This document shows, in pieces, positions 1 to 9,767 of a DNA stretch of 64,000 nt. A program made the position numbers and the translations under genes. Source of the DNA: Acidobacteriota bacterium (GTDB taxonomy: Bacteria > Acidobacteriota > Terriglobia > UBA7540); contig CADDZC010000007.1 in the NCBI GenBank assembly GCA_902812365.1, positions 1 through 64,000 on the forward strand, in the 5' to 3' direction. Below the pieces are notes generated by a model, which was given only the letters and a program-made list of their open reading frames with translations, did no database searches and had not been told where the DNA came from. Positions within the stretch are counted from its first letter, which is position 1. Each line of letters begins with the position of its first letter.

Positions 1-573
1 GTACTCCTGCGCGAGCGACAGGGCATACTGCCCGGCTCGTTGCGCGCACGCTGAAAAGTCCGTACACAAGAGAATCTTTCGGAGATGGACAGGCTCCTCC
101 ACGTGCTGTGGGTTTACGAAATCATGGGCCGGCTTGCGCACCGCCAGCACCGGGCAAGGGGCCTTCCGCAGTATCGCTTCGGTCACTGAGCCCATCACCC
201 AGCGGTCGAGCCCCCGCCGGCCGTGCGTGCCCATGACGATCAAGTCGGGACGGATCTCGGCGGCGTACGCCAAAATAGAGTCCGGCACGAAGCCCTTATG
301 GACCGCCGCTTCCACCTTCACGGCGTCCGCCCGGTGCCGCTGCACCATTTCCTGAAGTCGCTCCTCGGCTCCCTGGCTTAAGTCCTCATAGAGGGCGCTT
401 CCGGCCACGTCCGGAAAAGCGTAGTAAGGGTAAGCCGCCGCCAGAAGCTGAATGACATGCTCGACGTAGAGTTGAGCCCCATAGTGCAGGGCTAGCGAAT
501 AGGCATAGTCGAAAGCCTTAGCCGAACATTCGGAGAAATCCACCGGACACAGAATCCGTTCAATCTTGGGCAT
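1..573 (-). CDS. Universal stress protein, tandem UspA domains (C-terminus cut by window edge)
   Basis: The reverse strand reads without a stop from an ATG at 573 to base 1, so 191 codons are visible and the 3' end lies outside. The protein opens MPKIERILCPVDFSE, the usual start of a UspA domain. The first domain ends with the nucleotide-binding signature VMGTHGRRGLDRWVMGSVTE, and a second domain begins with KILLCTDFSA. Tandem UspA proteins are cytoplasmic ATP-binding stress proteins, often induced by hypoxia or NO in bacteria; that role is inferred here. The start codon is 73 bases from a perfect CRP-type palindrome (646-661) shared with the divergent sigma54 activator gene. A second tandem UspA gene lies at 34560-35447. 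Confidence 0.9.
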   Translation of the reverse strand, partial: MPKIERILCPVDFSECSAKAFDYAYSLALHYGAQLYVEHVIQLLAAAYPYYAFPDVAGSALYEDLSQGAEERLQEMVQRHRADAVKVEAAVHKGFVPDSILAYAAEIRPDLIVMGTHGRRGLDRWVMGSVTEAILRKAPCPVLAVRKPAHDFVNPQHVEEPVHLRKILLCTDFSACAQRAGQYALSLAQEY

Positions 574-645
574 GTTCTCGTCCCTTCATGCCGAGCGGTT
601 TCGACGCTTCGGTGTTAGTTTAGAGCGTTGGTCCCGCGCTCCGGC

Positions 646-661
646 TGTGACCTGGATCACA
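646..661. promoter_or_regulatory. CRP-type palindrome A (TGTGA-N6-TCACA)
   Basis: TGTGACCTGGATCACA is a perfect ten-base CRP-class operator. It lies in the 155-base gap between the UspA gene (start 573, minus) and the sigma54 activator gene (start 729, plus). It is one of six such sites in the left third of the window. The likely reader, by inference, is the Crp/Fnr protein encoded at 4428-5144. Confidence 0.65.
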
Positions 662-728
662 GGTCGCTCATCCGCCGAATCCTTGACTGTCAGCCCGGAT
701 TCTCGTTGGTTGCACCGGTAGCTTCCGA

Positions 729-3431
729 ATGATAAGTTTCGAGTCTATGGGTCAGACGGGCGTCGAATCGGCCATTCACGAGGCAGGCAATTTGTTCGAG
801 CGGCTGTTTGAGTCCCTGCCGGACGGCGTACTGCTCACCGACTCGAAGGGGGCGATTCTTCGCGTCAATACTCAAGCCGAACGGCTTTTCGGTTACGACC
901 GGGCGGAACTGGTGGGCCAGCCGGTGGAGATTCTCATCCCCGAGCGCTTCCGGGCTGCGCACGCGGGCGAGCGCGAGGCCTATCATCAGGCGCCCCGGGT
1001 TCGACCCATGGGAGCGGGTCTCGAGCTCTATGCCCGGCGCAAGGACGGCACCGAGTTTCCGGTGGACATCATGCTGAGCCCGGTGGAAGCTCCCGAAGGT
1101 CTGCGCGTGATCGCCGTGGTCAGGGACATCACCGAGCGGAAACGAGCCGAGCAGGCTCTAAGAGAAAGCCAGGCGATGCTCGAAAAACTCTTCGAGTCTT
1201 CGCCCGACGGCCTCTTGCTGGTGACGAGTCTGGAGGGGCGGATCGCGCGCGTCAACGCACAGGCGGAAACGATGTCGGGCTACCGGCGTGAAGACCTGCT
1301 TGGCCGGTCGGTCGATGAGCTGATTCCTCCCCGCTCGCGCAATCCGCACGGGATCAGCCGCCTCACCTATCGTCCGGAAGACCGTGCCCAGGGCCCCGGA
1401 GCCATCCTGGAACTTTATGTGCGACGCAAGGATGGCACCGAGTTTCCGGTGGAGGTCACGTGCAGTCCGGTCGAGACCGATCAAGGCGAGATGGTTCTGG
1501 GGGTGGTGCGCGATGTCACGGCGCGCAAACAAGTGGAAGATGCCTTGCGGCACAGCGAAGAGCGGCTGCGGTCGATTGTCGAAGGCGTCAAGGATTATGC
1601 CATCCTGACTTTAGACAGTGACGGCCGAGTCACGAGCTGCAACCCAGGCGCGACGCGCATTTACGGCTATCCGGCCGACGAGATCCTCGGACAGCACTTT
1701 GCGCGCTTCTATCCGCCTGAAGAAATTGGCCAGGGCAAACCGGAAGAAGTACTGAGACGGGCCGCCGAGCAGGGCCGGTTTGAAGATGAGGGCTGGCGGG
1801 TGCGCAAGGGCGGATCGCAGTTTTGGGCTAATGTGGTGGTGACCGCGCTGCGGGACGGCGCCGGCAATTTACGCGGGTTTTCCGAGATCACGCGCGACTT
1901 CACGGCGCGCAAGCGAGCTGAAGAGGCTCTGTTGCTGGAAATTACCAACGTCCTGATTTCCAACCTGGACATCCGCAAACTGCTTTCCGCCATCTCGGCC
2001 GGGCTCGGCCAGATTGCGCCCCATGATTATGCCAGTCTGGCCCTATACGATGTCGAGGCGAAGCAGTTGCGGCTCCATCTGCTCAAATCCCCGGCGGGCC
2101 TGGAGCTGGAAGAAGAAGAGCGGTTCATTCCGCTTGAAGGCACTCCGGCCGGCTTGAGCTTTACCACGCGGCAGCCGGTGGTGGTGGACCGGCTGGATGA
2201 CGGGCGCTTTACCACCGCCACCATTCAGCACTTGGTCGCGGCAGGAATTAGATCGGGCTGCTGGCTTCCCCTCATCAGTCACGGGAGGCCGATCGGCACC
2301 TTGGGCGTGGCCAGCCTCAAGGAAGGCACTTGCGCCCGGGTGAATCTGAATCTGCTGACCCAGGTGGCCAACCAGGTGGCGCTGGCGCTCGATAACGCCG
2401 CCGCCTTCAGCCGGATTCAAGAATTGAACCAGCGTCTGGCGGAAGAGAAGCGGTACCTTGAAGGCGAGCTTCGCACCGAATACAACTTCGAGGAGATCAT
2501 CGGGGAGAGCGCGGCGCTGAAGCGCGTTCTGAAGCAGGTCGAGACGGTGGCTCCGACCGACGCCACGGTGCTCATCCTGGGCGAGACGGGGACGGGCAAG
2601 GAGCTGATCGCCCGCGCCATTCACAACCTCAGCGGGCGGCGCGAGCGCACCTTTGTGAAGCTGAACTGCGCCGCCATCCCCGGCGGCCTGCTCGAAAGCG
2701 AACTGTTCGGCCACGAAAAAGGAGCCTTCACCGGGGCGATTTCCCGGAAAATCGGCCGGCTCGAGCTCGCCCACCGCGGAACCCTGTTTCTGGACGAGGT
2801 CGGCGACATTCCCCTGGAAGTTCAGCCCAAGCTTCTGCGCGCGCTCCAGGAGAAGGAGTTCGAGCGCCTGGGCAGCACGCGCACCATACCGGTGGACTTG
2901 CGCCTGATCGCCGCCACCAATCGCGACCTGGCGCAGATGGTCAAAGCCGGCCAATTCCGCAGCGACCTCTATTACCGCCTGCGGGTTTTCCCGATTCAGG
3001 TGACGCCGCTGCGGGAGCGCCGCGGCGATATCCCCATTTTGGTGCATCATTTTGTGGAAAAACACGCCCGGCGCATGAATAAGCGCATCGACACTATCCC
3101 TCCCGAGGTTATGGAGGCCTTGGAGCGCTGGCCGTGGCCCGGCAATATCCGCGAACTCGAAAACTTTATCGAGCGGGCCGTGATCTTGTCCCCCGGACCG
3201 GTGCTGCGTCCGCCCCTCTCGGAACTGACCTTGCCGGATGAGCCTCCCAGCCAAGCCTCAGGAAAGATTTCCACCCTCGCGGCCGCTGAACGCGAGCACA
3301 TCCTCCGCGCCCTGCGCGAAGCCCAAGGAGTGATCGCCGGGCCGAAGGGCGCGGCAGCCCGTCTGGGCCTCAAACGCACCACACTCAACGCCAAGATGCG
3401 CAAGCTGGGGATCACGCGCAAGGACATCTGA
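729..3431 (+). CDS. PAS-PAS-PAS-GAF sigma54-dependent transcriptional activator
   Basis: This 900-residue enhancer-binding protein has three PAS domains (about residues 20-140, 145-265 and 275-400; each ends near a PAC-type DITERK/DVTARK segment), a GAF domain (about 400-560), an AAA+ sigma54-interaction domain and a Fis-type helix-turn-helix (about 855-898). Walker A is GETGTGKE near residue 620, the sigma54 contact loop GAFTGA is intact near 668, and Walker B is LFLDEVGD near 688. The layout resembles FhlA/NorR-type activators with extra PAS sensors, so it probably senses a small ligand, redox state or gas and activates sigma54 promoters. The sensed signal cannot be read from sequence. It is divergent from the UspA gene across palindrome A. 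I found no clear sigma54 (-24/-12) promoter in the window. Confidence 0.93.
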   Translation: MISFESMGQTGVESAIHEAGNLFERLFESLPDGVLLTDSKGAILRVNTQAERLFGYDRAELVGQPVEILIPERFRAAHAGEREAYHQAPRVRPMGAGLELYARRKDGTEFPVDIMLSPVEAPEGLRVIAVVRDITERKRAEQALRESQAMLEKLFESSPDGLLLVTSLEGRIARVNAQAETMSGYRREDLLGRSVDELIPPRSRNPHGISRLTYRPEDRAQGPGAILELYVRRKDGTEFPVEVTCSPVETDQGEMVLGVVRDVTARKQVEDALRHSEERLRSIVEGVKDYAILTLDSDGRVTSCNPGATRIYGYPADEILGQHFARFYPPEEIGQGKPEEVLRRAAEQGRFEDEGWRVRKGGSQFWANVVVTALRDGAGNLRGFSEITRDFTARKRAEEALLLEITNVLISNLDIRKLLSAISAGLGQIAPHDYASLALYDVEAKQLRLHLLKSPAGLELEEEERFIPLEGTPAGLSFTTRQPVVVDRLDDGRFTTATIQHLVAAGIRSGCWLPLISHGRPIGTLGVASLKEGTCARVNLNLLTQVANQVALALDNAAAFSRIQELNQRLAEEKRYLEGELRTEYNFEEIIGESAALKRVLKQVETVAPTDATVLILGETGTGKELIARAIHNLSGRRERTFVKLNCAAIPGGLLESELFGHEKGAFTGAISRKIGRLELAHRGTLFLDEVGDIPLEVQPKLLRALQEKEFERLGSTRTIPVDLRLIAATNRDLAQMVKAGQFRSDLYYRLRVFPIQVTPLRERRGDIPILVHHFVEKHARRMNKRIDTIPPEVMEALERWPWPGNIRELENFIERAVILSPGPVLRPPLSELTLPDEPPSQASGKISTLAAAEREHILRALREAQGVIAGPKGAAARLGLKRTTLNAKMRKLGITRKDI

Positions 3432-3448
3432 CCTTATTTGGTCAGATG
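3425..3448 (+). terminator. Hairpin at the stop codon of the sigma54 activator gene
   Basis: CATCTGACC (3425-3433) and GGTCAGATG (3440-3448) form a perfect 9-bp stem with a 6-base TTATTT loop, overlapping the stop codon. No T-run follows, so it may be an mRNA 3'-end stabiliser or a weak terminator rather than a classical intrinsic terminator. Confidence 0.5.
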
Positions 3449-3684
3449 ACCAGCCGCGGGCATGGTCACTACCCTACTTTTCATGCCCTCGTAGGTTTCA
3501 GTCTTTATCTTATCATTCGTTAAATCAAGTGGTTGCGCGCAGAAGCTTGGCGTGGCCACCTTCGTGCTTTCTTGACAAGCAGCGGAAGGGGACGCTGACG
3601 GCTGGCGGAGTTCAATACGGGATCTTCCGGCCGAGACGGATTAAAGGCACCCCCGAGCAGACCGGCGCATCAAGGAGGACGGTC

Positions 3685-4167
3685 ATGCAGGCCAAAGTTC
3701 ATGCATTGCTCGTCCGAGACGACGACAGCCCTGTGGCCGAACTTAAGCCCATGTTGGAAAAACAAGGAGTCATCACTTCGCAGGCGCGAAGCCGGGCCGA
3801 GGCGGAGCGCATTCTGACCCGCCTGGAACGTCCGGTTTTGATCTTTACCGACACGGTGCTCGCCGACGGCACCTGGGCGGAGATCAAGGCGCTGGCGCAG
3901 AGCCTGGAGCCCCCGGTGCCGGTCATCGTGGTGTCCCGGTTCGTGGACATTCCTCTGTATCTGGATGTGCTGGAGCAGGGGGCCGCCGACTTTCTCGTTC
4001 CCCCATTTTCTGAGGCGGAGCTGACGTTTGTCGTCCAAAGTGCGCTGCGCCCGCCGGCGCCGCCCGCTCTCTCGCTGATACTGCGGCGGCCGGCGGGAAC
4101 AGGCGTGGAGGTATCACATCATGCTGAGAATCACGCTGGTTCGCGAAGCCGAGCTGTCCACGCTTAA
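3685..4167 (+). CDS. Response-regulator receiver domain protein, atypical
   Basis: A 160-residue single receiver domain. An AAGGAGG ribosome-binding site 7 bases upstream fixes the start at 3685 rather than at the more distant upstream start. Near the N-terminus is the acidic cluster VRDDDSP, and the predicted phosphoacceptor Asp lies in LIFTDTVLADG. The normally invariant lysine of the KPF motif is replaced by proline (FLVPPFSEAE), which suggests altered or absent phosphorylation-dependent switching. There is no output domain. The last 47 bases overlap the next gene. It sits between the sigma54 activator and the Crp/Fnr gene, so it may be a signalling accessory of that block (inference). Confidence 0.75.
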   Translation: MQAKVHALLVRDDDSPVAELKPMLEKQGVITSQARSRAEAERILTRLERPVLIFTDTVLADGTWAEIKALAQSLEPPVPVIVVSRFVDIPLYLDVLEQGAADFLVPPFSEAELTFVVQSALRPPAPPALSLILRRPAGTGVEVSHHAENHAGSRSRAVHA

Positions 4168-4489
4168 GGTGGAAGGGAGGCTCAGCGGGCCGTGGGTGGC
4201 CGAACTTGAACACAGTTGGAATGAATTCCTCAAGGAGGGGATGGCACCGAGCGTACAGGTTGACCTGTCCGAGGTAACGTCGGTCAGCTCGGAAGGCAAG
4301 CAGTTACTCCGGCGGATGTGGGAGCAAGGAGCGAAGCTTCAGAGCCGCTCGCTGATGACGCAATTCATTCTCAACCAAATCAGGAAGGAGATGAAAGGAA
4401 AGCGGTCAGGCGGAGAAGGAGGGCGCGATGGGTTCGGGCACAGAGCTGAAAGCCGTGGGACGGTGCGCGGGGTGCACCGTCAAATCTGA
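4121..4489 (+). CDS. Small STAS/anti-sigma-antagonist-like protein
   Basis: A 122-residue protein whose first 90 residues have a short beta-alpha pattern (LRITLVREAELSTLKVEGRL, then VQVDLSEVTSVSSEGKQLL) like STAS-domain anti-sigma-factor antagonists. The phospho-site Ser of SpoIIAA-type proteins may correspond to VSSEGKQL. A GGAGG ribosome-binding site lies about 9 bases before the ATG. The Gly/Arg-rich tail (from about residue 93) overlaps the first 62 bases of the Crp/Fnr gene and is probably not structured. It could belong to a partner-switching pathway, but no RsbW-like kinase is seen in the window. Confidence 0.65.
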   Translation: MLRITLVREAELSTLKVEGRLSGPWVAELEHSWNEFLKEGMAPSVQVDLSEVTSVSSEGKQLLRRMWEQGAKLQSRSLMTQFILNQIRKEMKGKRSGGEGGRDGFGHRAESRGTVRGVHRQI

Positions 4490-5144
4490 AGGCCTCTTTT
4501 GTGATCTGGGCATCGGGGCCTTGCAAGAGCTCAGCCGTATCAGAGTGGAGAGTAGTTATCCGAAAGGAGCGCGGCTGTTTGAAGAGCAAGATGCGCCGGG
4601 CGGAATCTATATCCTTTGCCAGGGACGCGTGAAACTCTCGATGACCTCGAGCGAGGGCAAGAGTGTGATTTTGCGCATTGCCGAACCCGGCGAAGTGCTG
4701 GGCCTGCATGCCGCAGTTTCAGGCCGTCCTTACCAGGCGAGAGCCGAGACCCTCGAGCCCTCCGTCGTCAGCTTCGTGCGACGGGAAGACTTCCTGCGTT
4801 TTCTCCAGGAAAACCCGGAAAGCTCGCTGCGGGCGGCCCAGCAGCTCAGCCGGAATTACCAGTCGGCTTGTGAGCGGGTGCGGTCGCTGGGTCTGGCACA
4901 CTCGGCGGAGGGGAAGTTGGCTGGATTTTTGCTCCTGTGGGCCACCAAGGGGCGCCCGAGCCCCCAGGGTACCCGGGTGGTGCTGGCCCTCACCCACGAG
5001 GAAATTGGGCAGATGATCGGCCTGTCTCGGGAAACGGTGACGCGCACCATGAGCGACTTCCAACGCCGGCAGCTCGTGGCCAGGCGCGGAGCGACGCTAG
5101 TAATCCAAAACAAAGACGCCCTCGCGCAATTTGCCGGAATCTAG
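4428..5144 (+). CDS. Crp/Fnr-family transcriptional regulator with FNR-like cysteines
   Basis: A 238-residue regulator with an effector (cyclic-nucleotide-binding fold) domain at about 30-150 and a C-terminal winged helix at about 170-236. Cysteines at 13, 16 and 25 (CAGCTVKSEGLFC) and at 64 could hold an Fe-S cluster, although the spacing (C-x2-C-x8-C) differs from E. coli FNR (C-x2-C-x5-C). The canonical cAMP phosphate-binding motif is not evident. The recognition helix LSRETVTRTM keeps the Arg-Glu...Arg pattern that E. coli CRP uses to read GTGA, which fits the TGTGA-N6-TCACA sites at 646, 5258, 16353, 16914, 16936 and 18368. A strong GGAGAAGGAGG site precedes the ATG. Likely a redox or NO sensor controlling the local respiratory genes (inference). 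Confidence 0.9.
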   Translation: MGSGTELKAVGRCAGCTVKSEGLFCDLGIGALQELSRIRVESSYPKGARLFEEQDAPGGIYILCQGRVKLSMTSSEGKSVILRIAEPGEVLGLHAAVSGRPYQARAETLEPSVVSFVRREDFLRFLQENPESSLRAAQQLSRNYQSACERVRSLGLAHSAEGKLAGFLLLWATKGRPSPQGTRVVLALTHEEIGQMIGLSRETVTRTMSDFQRRQLVARRGATLVIQNKDALAQFAGI

Positions 5145-5257
5145 CCAGCGTTTGACCTGTCACCAAGGTTCCTGCCCGGCTCACTGCCGGACACCGGGCC
5201 ACATCGTCGCTCATCCTTCTTTGCCAGCCCATCCCCACCGCTCTCGTCCCCTCCTGA

Positions 5258-5273
5258 TGTGATCGCCGTCACT
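5258..5273. promoter_or_regulatory. CRP-type palindrome B
   Basis: TGTGATCGCCGTCACT matches the TGTGA-N6-TCACA pattern at 9 of 10 fixed positions. It lies 95 bases upstream of the lone effector-domain gene at 5368 and downstream of the Crp/Fnr gene. Confidence 0.5.
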
Positions 5274-5367
5274 GCCGGTCACTTTTCGAAGATCGAAACT
5301 GAAACCAGCGCAGTTTCGGCAAAAACCCTGCCGGCGCACAGGAGGTGACCAAGGATCGAGGGAAAAC

Positions 5368-5814
5368 GTGAAGGCCAAGGTCAGCCTGAGTCTTGCCGAG
5401 ATCTGCGAGGGGCTTTCCCCGGCAACCTGTGAGGAGTTCCAGCTTCTGGGCAAGCGGCGCGCTTATCCGCGGGGTTTCACTCTGTTCCGGACCGGAGAGT
5501 CCTGCGCGGGCATTTTCTGGATCGTTTCCGGGCGCGTGCGGACATCCACAGGAGGCGCCGAAAACATTTCACAGCTCGCTCAGCCGGGAGAAATTCTCGG
5601 CCTGAAGGAAGCGCTCTGCGGCGAAGCCTACAGCTTATCCGCCGAGACCAACGGCCCCGCCGAGGTGAGTTTCGTGAGCCTGGAGGACCTTTCAGTATTT
5701 CTGGCGGGTCACCCGGACGCCGCCTTTCGCATTGTTCAGCGGCTGAGCGGTTATCTAGGCTTGATTCTCGAACACCTCCGCTCCGCGCTCCGGCGAAGCA
5801 GCCCTTCAAATTGA
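5368..5814 (+). CDS. Stand-alone Crp-type effector (CNB) domain protein without a DNA-binding domain
   Basis: A 148-residue protein that aligns by eye with the N-terminal two thirds of the Crp/Fnr protein at 4428 (both have PKG/PRG..LF, then IVSGRV or LCQGRV, then PGEILGL or PGEVLGL, then AET) and continues into the dimerisation helix (FRIVQRLSGYLGLILEHLRS), then stops before any winged helix. GGAGG lies upstream of the start. Cysteines at several positions do not form the CxxC pattern. It may be a degenerate paralogue, or a heterodimerising modulator that would prevent DNA binding by its partner; both ideas are inference. Palindrome B lies in its upstream region. Confidence 0.75.
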   Translation: MKAKVSLSLAEICEGLSPATCEEFQLLGKRRAYPRGFTLFRTGESCAGIFWIVSGRVRTSTGGAENISQLAQPGEILGLKEALCGEAYSLSAETNGPAEVSFVSLEDLSVFLAGHPDAAFRIVQRLSGYLGLILEHLRSALRRSSPSN

Positions 5815-5900
5815 CAAGCGCCGGGAGCGACGCGCATATGTTTTGATCATCCCGGCTTATCGGGTGTTAATCTTAGAGAAGGAACGGAGAATCGTGCTAA

Positions 5901-8291
5901 ATGGTGAAGACTGATTATCAAGCAAACGCTCAGCCGCCGGCCGGGCTCTTGTCCTCAGACGAACTCAGAAAGGTCCATGCCTACTGGCGGGCAGCCAATT
6001 ACCTCTCGGTAGGCCAAATCTATCTTTATGAGAACCCGTTGCTGCGCGAGCCGCTCAAGCCAGAGCACATCAAGCCGCGCCTGCTCGGCCACTGGGGCAC
6101 GACGCCGGGCTTGAACTTTATCTACGTCCACCTGAACCGGCTGATCCGAACGTACGACCTCAACGTCATCTATATTACCGGCCCGGGCCACGGCGGCCCG
6201 GCGCTGGTGGCCAATACCTATCTGGAGGGGACCTACAGCGAGTTCTATCCCAACGTCCCGCAGGATGCCGAAGGGATGAAGCGACTCTTTAAGCAGTTCT
6301 CGTTTCCGGGCGGCGTGCCGAGCCATGCGGCGCCGGAAACCCCGGGCTCGATCCACGAAGGCGGCGAGCTGGGCTACGCCATTGCTCATGCTTACGGCGC
6401 GGCGTTTGATAATCCCGATCTGCTGGTCTGCTGCGTCGTGGGCGACGGAGAAGCCGAGACGGGGCCGCTTGCCGCGAGCTGGCATTCCAACCAATTCCTC
6501 AATCCCGCTCGCGACGGAGCGGTGCTGCCCATTCTTCACCTCAACGGGTACAAGATCAACAATCCCACCGTGCTCGGGCGGGTCAGCAACGACGAGCTCG
6601 GCGAGCTTTTTAGAGGGATGGGCTACAAGCCCTATTTTGTGGAAGGCGACCAGCCGGAAGCGATGCATCCGCTGATGGCCGGGACGCTTGAAACCGTGCT
6701 GCAGGACATTCGGACCATTCAAGATTCGGCACGCTCGAAAGGTTTCTCGGCTCGACCTGTCTGGCCCATGATCATCCTGCGTACCCCGAAGGGTTGGACG
6801 GGGCCGAAGGAAGTGGACGGGTGGCCCGTGGAGGGCACGTACCGAGCGCATCAGGTTCCGATTCCCTCGCCGCAAACCAACCCGGAGCACCTGAAGCTGC
6901 TCGAAGAATGGATGAAAAGCTACCGGGCCGAAGAGCTGTTCGATGCTGAGGGAAAACTTCTTCCCGACCTGGCTGAATTGGCTCCAAAGGGCGAGCGGCG
7001 CATGGGCGCGAATCCCCATGCGAACGGCGGCGTGCTGCTGCGCGACCTAGTGATGCCGGACTTTCGGGACTATGCCGTCACCGTCCCCAAACCGGGCACG
7101 GCCACGGCGGAAGCCACGCGGGTGCTCGGCCAATTTTTGCGCGATGTGATGAAACTGAATCCCCGCAACTTCCGTGTGGTGGGCCCGGATGAGACCGCCT
7201 CGAATCGCCTCGGCGCCCTTTTTGAAGTCACCGACAAGGCCTTTATGGGCCAGATTCTGCCCACCGATGATCATCTTTCGCCCGATGGGCGCGTGATGGA
7301 GGTGCTGAGCGAGCACCTTTGCCAGGGTTGGCTCGAAGGATACCTCCTCACCGGCCGCCACGGCTTTTTCTCTTGCTACGAAGCCTTCATCCACATCGTC
7401 GACGCCATGTTCAACCAGCACGCCAAATGGCTGAAGGTGACGCGCCAGATTCCCTGGCGGCGGCCTATCGCTTCGCTCAATTATCTGCTTACGTCACATG
7501 TGTGGCGGCAGGATCATAACGGCTTCAGCCATCAAGACCCCGGCTTTATCGATCATGTGGTGAACAAGAAGGCGGATATCGTCCGCGTCTATTTGCCGCC
7601 CGATGCGAATACGCTGCTCTCGGTGGCGGATCACTGCTTGCGCAGCCGCCACTACGTCAATGTGATCGTCGCCGGTAAGCAGCCGGAACTTCAGTGGCTG
7701 GATATGGACGCGGCGGTGAAGCACTGCACGGCAGGCGTCGGCATTTGGGAGTGGGCCTCGACCGATCAAGGTGCCGAGCCGGATGTGGTGATGGCCTGCG
7801 CGGGGGACGTCCCCACGCTGGAAACGCTCGCGGCCGTCGACCTGCTGCGCCGGCGCTTCCCGGACATTAAGGTCCGGGTCATCAACGTGGTGGATTTGAT
7901 GACCCTTCAGCCCTCGACCGAACATCCGCACGGCCTCCCCGACCGGGAGTTCGATTCGATGTTCACAACCGATAAGCCTATCATTTTCGCCTACCACGGC
8001 TATCCCTGGCTCATCCATCGCCTCACCTATCGCCGTACCAATCACGCCAATCTCCACGTGCGGGGCTATAAAGAAGAGGGGACAACGACGACGCCTTTCG
8101 ATATGGTGGTGCTCAACGATCTCGACCGCTTTCATCTGGCCGGAGACGTCGTCGACCGCGTGCCGCGGCTCCAGCGCACAGGCGCTCACTTCAAGCAGTT
8201 TCTGCGCGAACGGCTTTTGGAACACAAACAATACATTTGCCGTTTCGGCGAGGATCGGCCGGAAATTCGCGAATGGAAATGGCCCTATTGA
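5901..8291 (+). CDS. xfp: Phosphoketolase (xylulose-5-P/fructose-6-P)
   Basis: A full-length 796-residue thiamine-diphosphate enzyme that cleaves xylulose 5-phosphate or fructose 6-phosphate with phosphate to acetyl phosphate plus a C3 or C4 sugar phosphate. Visible family signatures are [17 protein letters not shown] near residue 65, the GPGHGGPA segment, [20 protein letters not shown], and the TPP-binding [20 protein letters not shown]. No frameshift is seen. The acetate kinase gene starts 3 bases after the stop, so the pair forms an operon that converts sugar phosphates to acetate and ATP. It works in the cytoplasm and needs no respiratory chain, which fits the surrounding hypoxia/NO-type genes. 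Confidence 0.97.
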   Translation: MVKTDYQANAQPPAGLLSSDELRKVHAYWRAANYLSVGQIYLYENPLLREPLKPEHIKPRLLGHWGTTPGLNFIYVHLNRLIRTYDLNVIYITGPGHGGPALVANTYLEGTYSEFYPNVPQDAEGMKRLFKQFSFPGGVPSHAAPETPGSIHEGGELGYAIAHAYGAAFDNPDLLVCCVVGDGEAETGPLAASWHSNQFLNPARDGAVLPILHLNGYKINNPTVLGRVSNDELGELFRGMGYKPYFVEGDQPEAMHPLMAGTLETVLQDIRTIQDSARSKGFSARPVWPMIILRTPKGWTGPKEVDGWPVEGTYRAHQVPIPSPQTNPEHLKLLEEWMKSYRAEELFDAEGKLLPDLAELAPKGERRMGANPHANGGVLLRDLVMPDFRDYAVTVPKPGTATAEATRVLGQFLRDVMKLNPRNFRVVGPDETASNRLGALFEVTDKAFMGQILPTDDHLSPDGRVMEVLSEHLCQGWLEGYLLTGRHGFFSCYEAFIHIVDAMFNQHAKWLKVTRQIPWRRPIASLNYLLTSHVWRQDHNGFSHQDPGFIDHVVNKKADIVRVYLPPDANTLLSVADHCLRSRHYVNVIVAGKQPELQWLDMDAAVKHCTAGVGIWEWASTDQGAEPDVVMACAGDVPTLETLAAVDLLRRRFPDIKVRVINVVDLMTLQPSTEHPHGLPDREFDSMFTTDKPIIFAYHGYPWLIHRLTYRRTNHANLHVRGYKEEGTTTTPFDMVVLNDLDRFHLAGDVVDRVPRLQRTGAHFKQFLRERLLEHKQYICRFGEDRPEIREWKWPY

Positions 8292-8294
8292 GGC

Positions 8295-9503
8295 ATGGAA
8301 ATTCTCGTCCTGAACGCCGGCTCGAGCAGCCTGAAAAGCACCCTCTACGATCTGACGGCTCCCCTTCCCGCCGAGCCGCCGAAGCCGGTGTGGGAAGGCA
8401 AGATTGAATGGGGTGACGCAGCGCCGTTGCGCGCCCACGGCGCGGAAGCGCCCAGAGGCGACTCGCCGGCCCGCTCGCATCGGGAGGCGACGGCTCATCT
8501 GCTCGGCCGACTCTGGTCTGCCCGCGCCGGAAGCCAATCCCTAAGCATTGCGGTGGTGGGCCACCGCGTCGTCCACGGGGGCTGGGAGTATATCCGTCCC
8601 ACGGTAATCACGCCCGAGGTGAAGGCCGGCATTCGCCGCCTGGCGGAATTTGCCCCACTCCACAATCCCGCCGCTTTGGAAGGCATCGAGATCGCCGAGT
8701 CACAACTGCCCTCAGTCCCCCAAGTGGCCGTCTTTGATACGGCATTTCACGCGCACTTGCCCGCCCTCGCCGCCATCTATCCCGGCCCATACGAGTGGTT
8801 TGAGCAAGGAATTCGCCGCTACGGCTTCCACGGCATCAACCACCGGTATTGCGCCGAGCGGGCGGCGCGGCTTTTGGGGCGGGACTTTAACACCTTGCGC
8901 CTGGTCATCAGCCATCTGGGCAATGGTTGCTCGCTCGCCGCCGTTGCGGGTGGAAGAAGTGTTGAAACCACAATGGGATTTACGCCCCTTGAGGGCCTGA
9001 TGATGGGGACACGCTCCGGATCAGTCGACCCGGGAATCCTGATCCACCTGATGCGACACGGAGGGCTAACCGCCGAGAAGCTGGATGCCGTGCTCAACCA
9101 GCAATCCGGCTTGCTCGGCATTTCCGGCATCTCCGGCGACATGCGGGAAGTTCTTGCTGCTATGAAGGCTGGAAACGCCCGCGCCCGGATGGCGTTTGAG
9201 CTTTATAGCTATCGGCTCGTCTACTATATCGGCGCGATGGCGGCTGTACTCGGCGGCCTTGACGCCCTGGTCTTCACCGCCGGCGTGGGAGAGAACTGCG
9301 CGGAACTGCGCGCCGCCACGTGTGAGCGGCTCGGCTTCCTGGGCCTTGCGATCGATCCGCGGACGAACGCGCAACCCGCTGCCAACCGCGATCGCGATAT
9401 AGCCACCGGTGAATCTTGCGCGCGTGTGCTGGTGATTCGCGCCCAGGAAGACTGGGCTATCGCCCGGGAGTGCTTCAACCTGATGAACGTCCCTCGGGCC
9501 TGA
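8295..9503 (+). CDS. ackA: Acetate kinase
   Basis: A 402-residue enzyme, the normal length for AckA. It begins MEILVLNAGSSSLKSTLYD, the adenosine/phosphate-binding signature, and has VGHRVVHGG, YGFHGINHRY, HLGNGCSLAAV and FTAGVGENCAELR motifs of the acetokinase family. It turns the acetyl phosphate made by the adjacent phosphoketolase into acetate and ATP. The gene starts 3 bases after the phosphoketolase stop, so the two are almost certainly co-transcribed. No phosphotransacetylase gene is present in this window. Confidence 0.97.
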   Translation: MEILVLNAGSSSLKSTLYDLTAPLPAEPPKPVWEGKIEWGDAAPLRAHGAEAPRGDSPARSHREATAHLLGRLWSARAGSQSLSIAVVGHRVVHGGWEYIRPTVITPEVKAGIRRLAEFAPLHNPAALEGIEIAESQLPSVPQVAVFDTAFHAHLPALAAIYPGPYEWFEQGIRRYGFHGINHRYCAERAARLLGRDFNTLRLVISHLGNGCSLAAVAGGRSVETTMGFTPLEGLMMGTRSGSVDPGILIHLMRHGGLTAEKLDAVLNQQSGLLGISGISGDMREVLAAMKAGNARARMAFELYSYRLVYYIGAMAAVLGGLDALVFTAGVGENCAELRAATCERLGFLGLAIDPRTNAQPAANRDRDIATGESCARVLVIRAQEDWAIARECFNLMNVPRA

Positions 9504-9767
9504 AGCCCGGCCGGAAGGTGCCGTATCATCGAGCTGTAGGTTCTCCAGCCATCCAGAGACTCAGTTTTGGATTGGAGGATTCCGCCGCTCGACCCGACTC
9601 AAACACACACGTGCTGAACGGGCCGGCCTTGGCTGTCACGCGGCGTGAAGCACACAAACGTTGACCTTGGGAAGTTCTCGAGCCACGGCCGGTTGGCAGG
9701 AAGCGCCGCGCTGGCAGACTATTACCGTGGTCGGAGCGGCGGCTGGGTCTGCGGAGGCGGCATGTAT
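9504..9767. other. Intergenic stretch after ackA
   Basis: No coding region or RNA gene is recognisable. A short 5-bp hairpin (CGGGC at 9495-9499, GCCCG at 9505-9509) overlaps the ackA stop codon and could weakly terminate transcription. The rest has no pattern I recognise and leads into the transposase remnant. Confidence 0.4.

Noticed and set aside
2043-3254. 403-codon minus-strand open frame inside the sigma54 activator gene
   Set aside because: No family text; it is a GC-driven shadow of a gene with clear domains.
5830-5900. TTTTGATCATC resembling an FNR half-site before the phosphoketolase gene
   Set aside because: Only one half is present; the second half is not recognisable.
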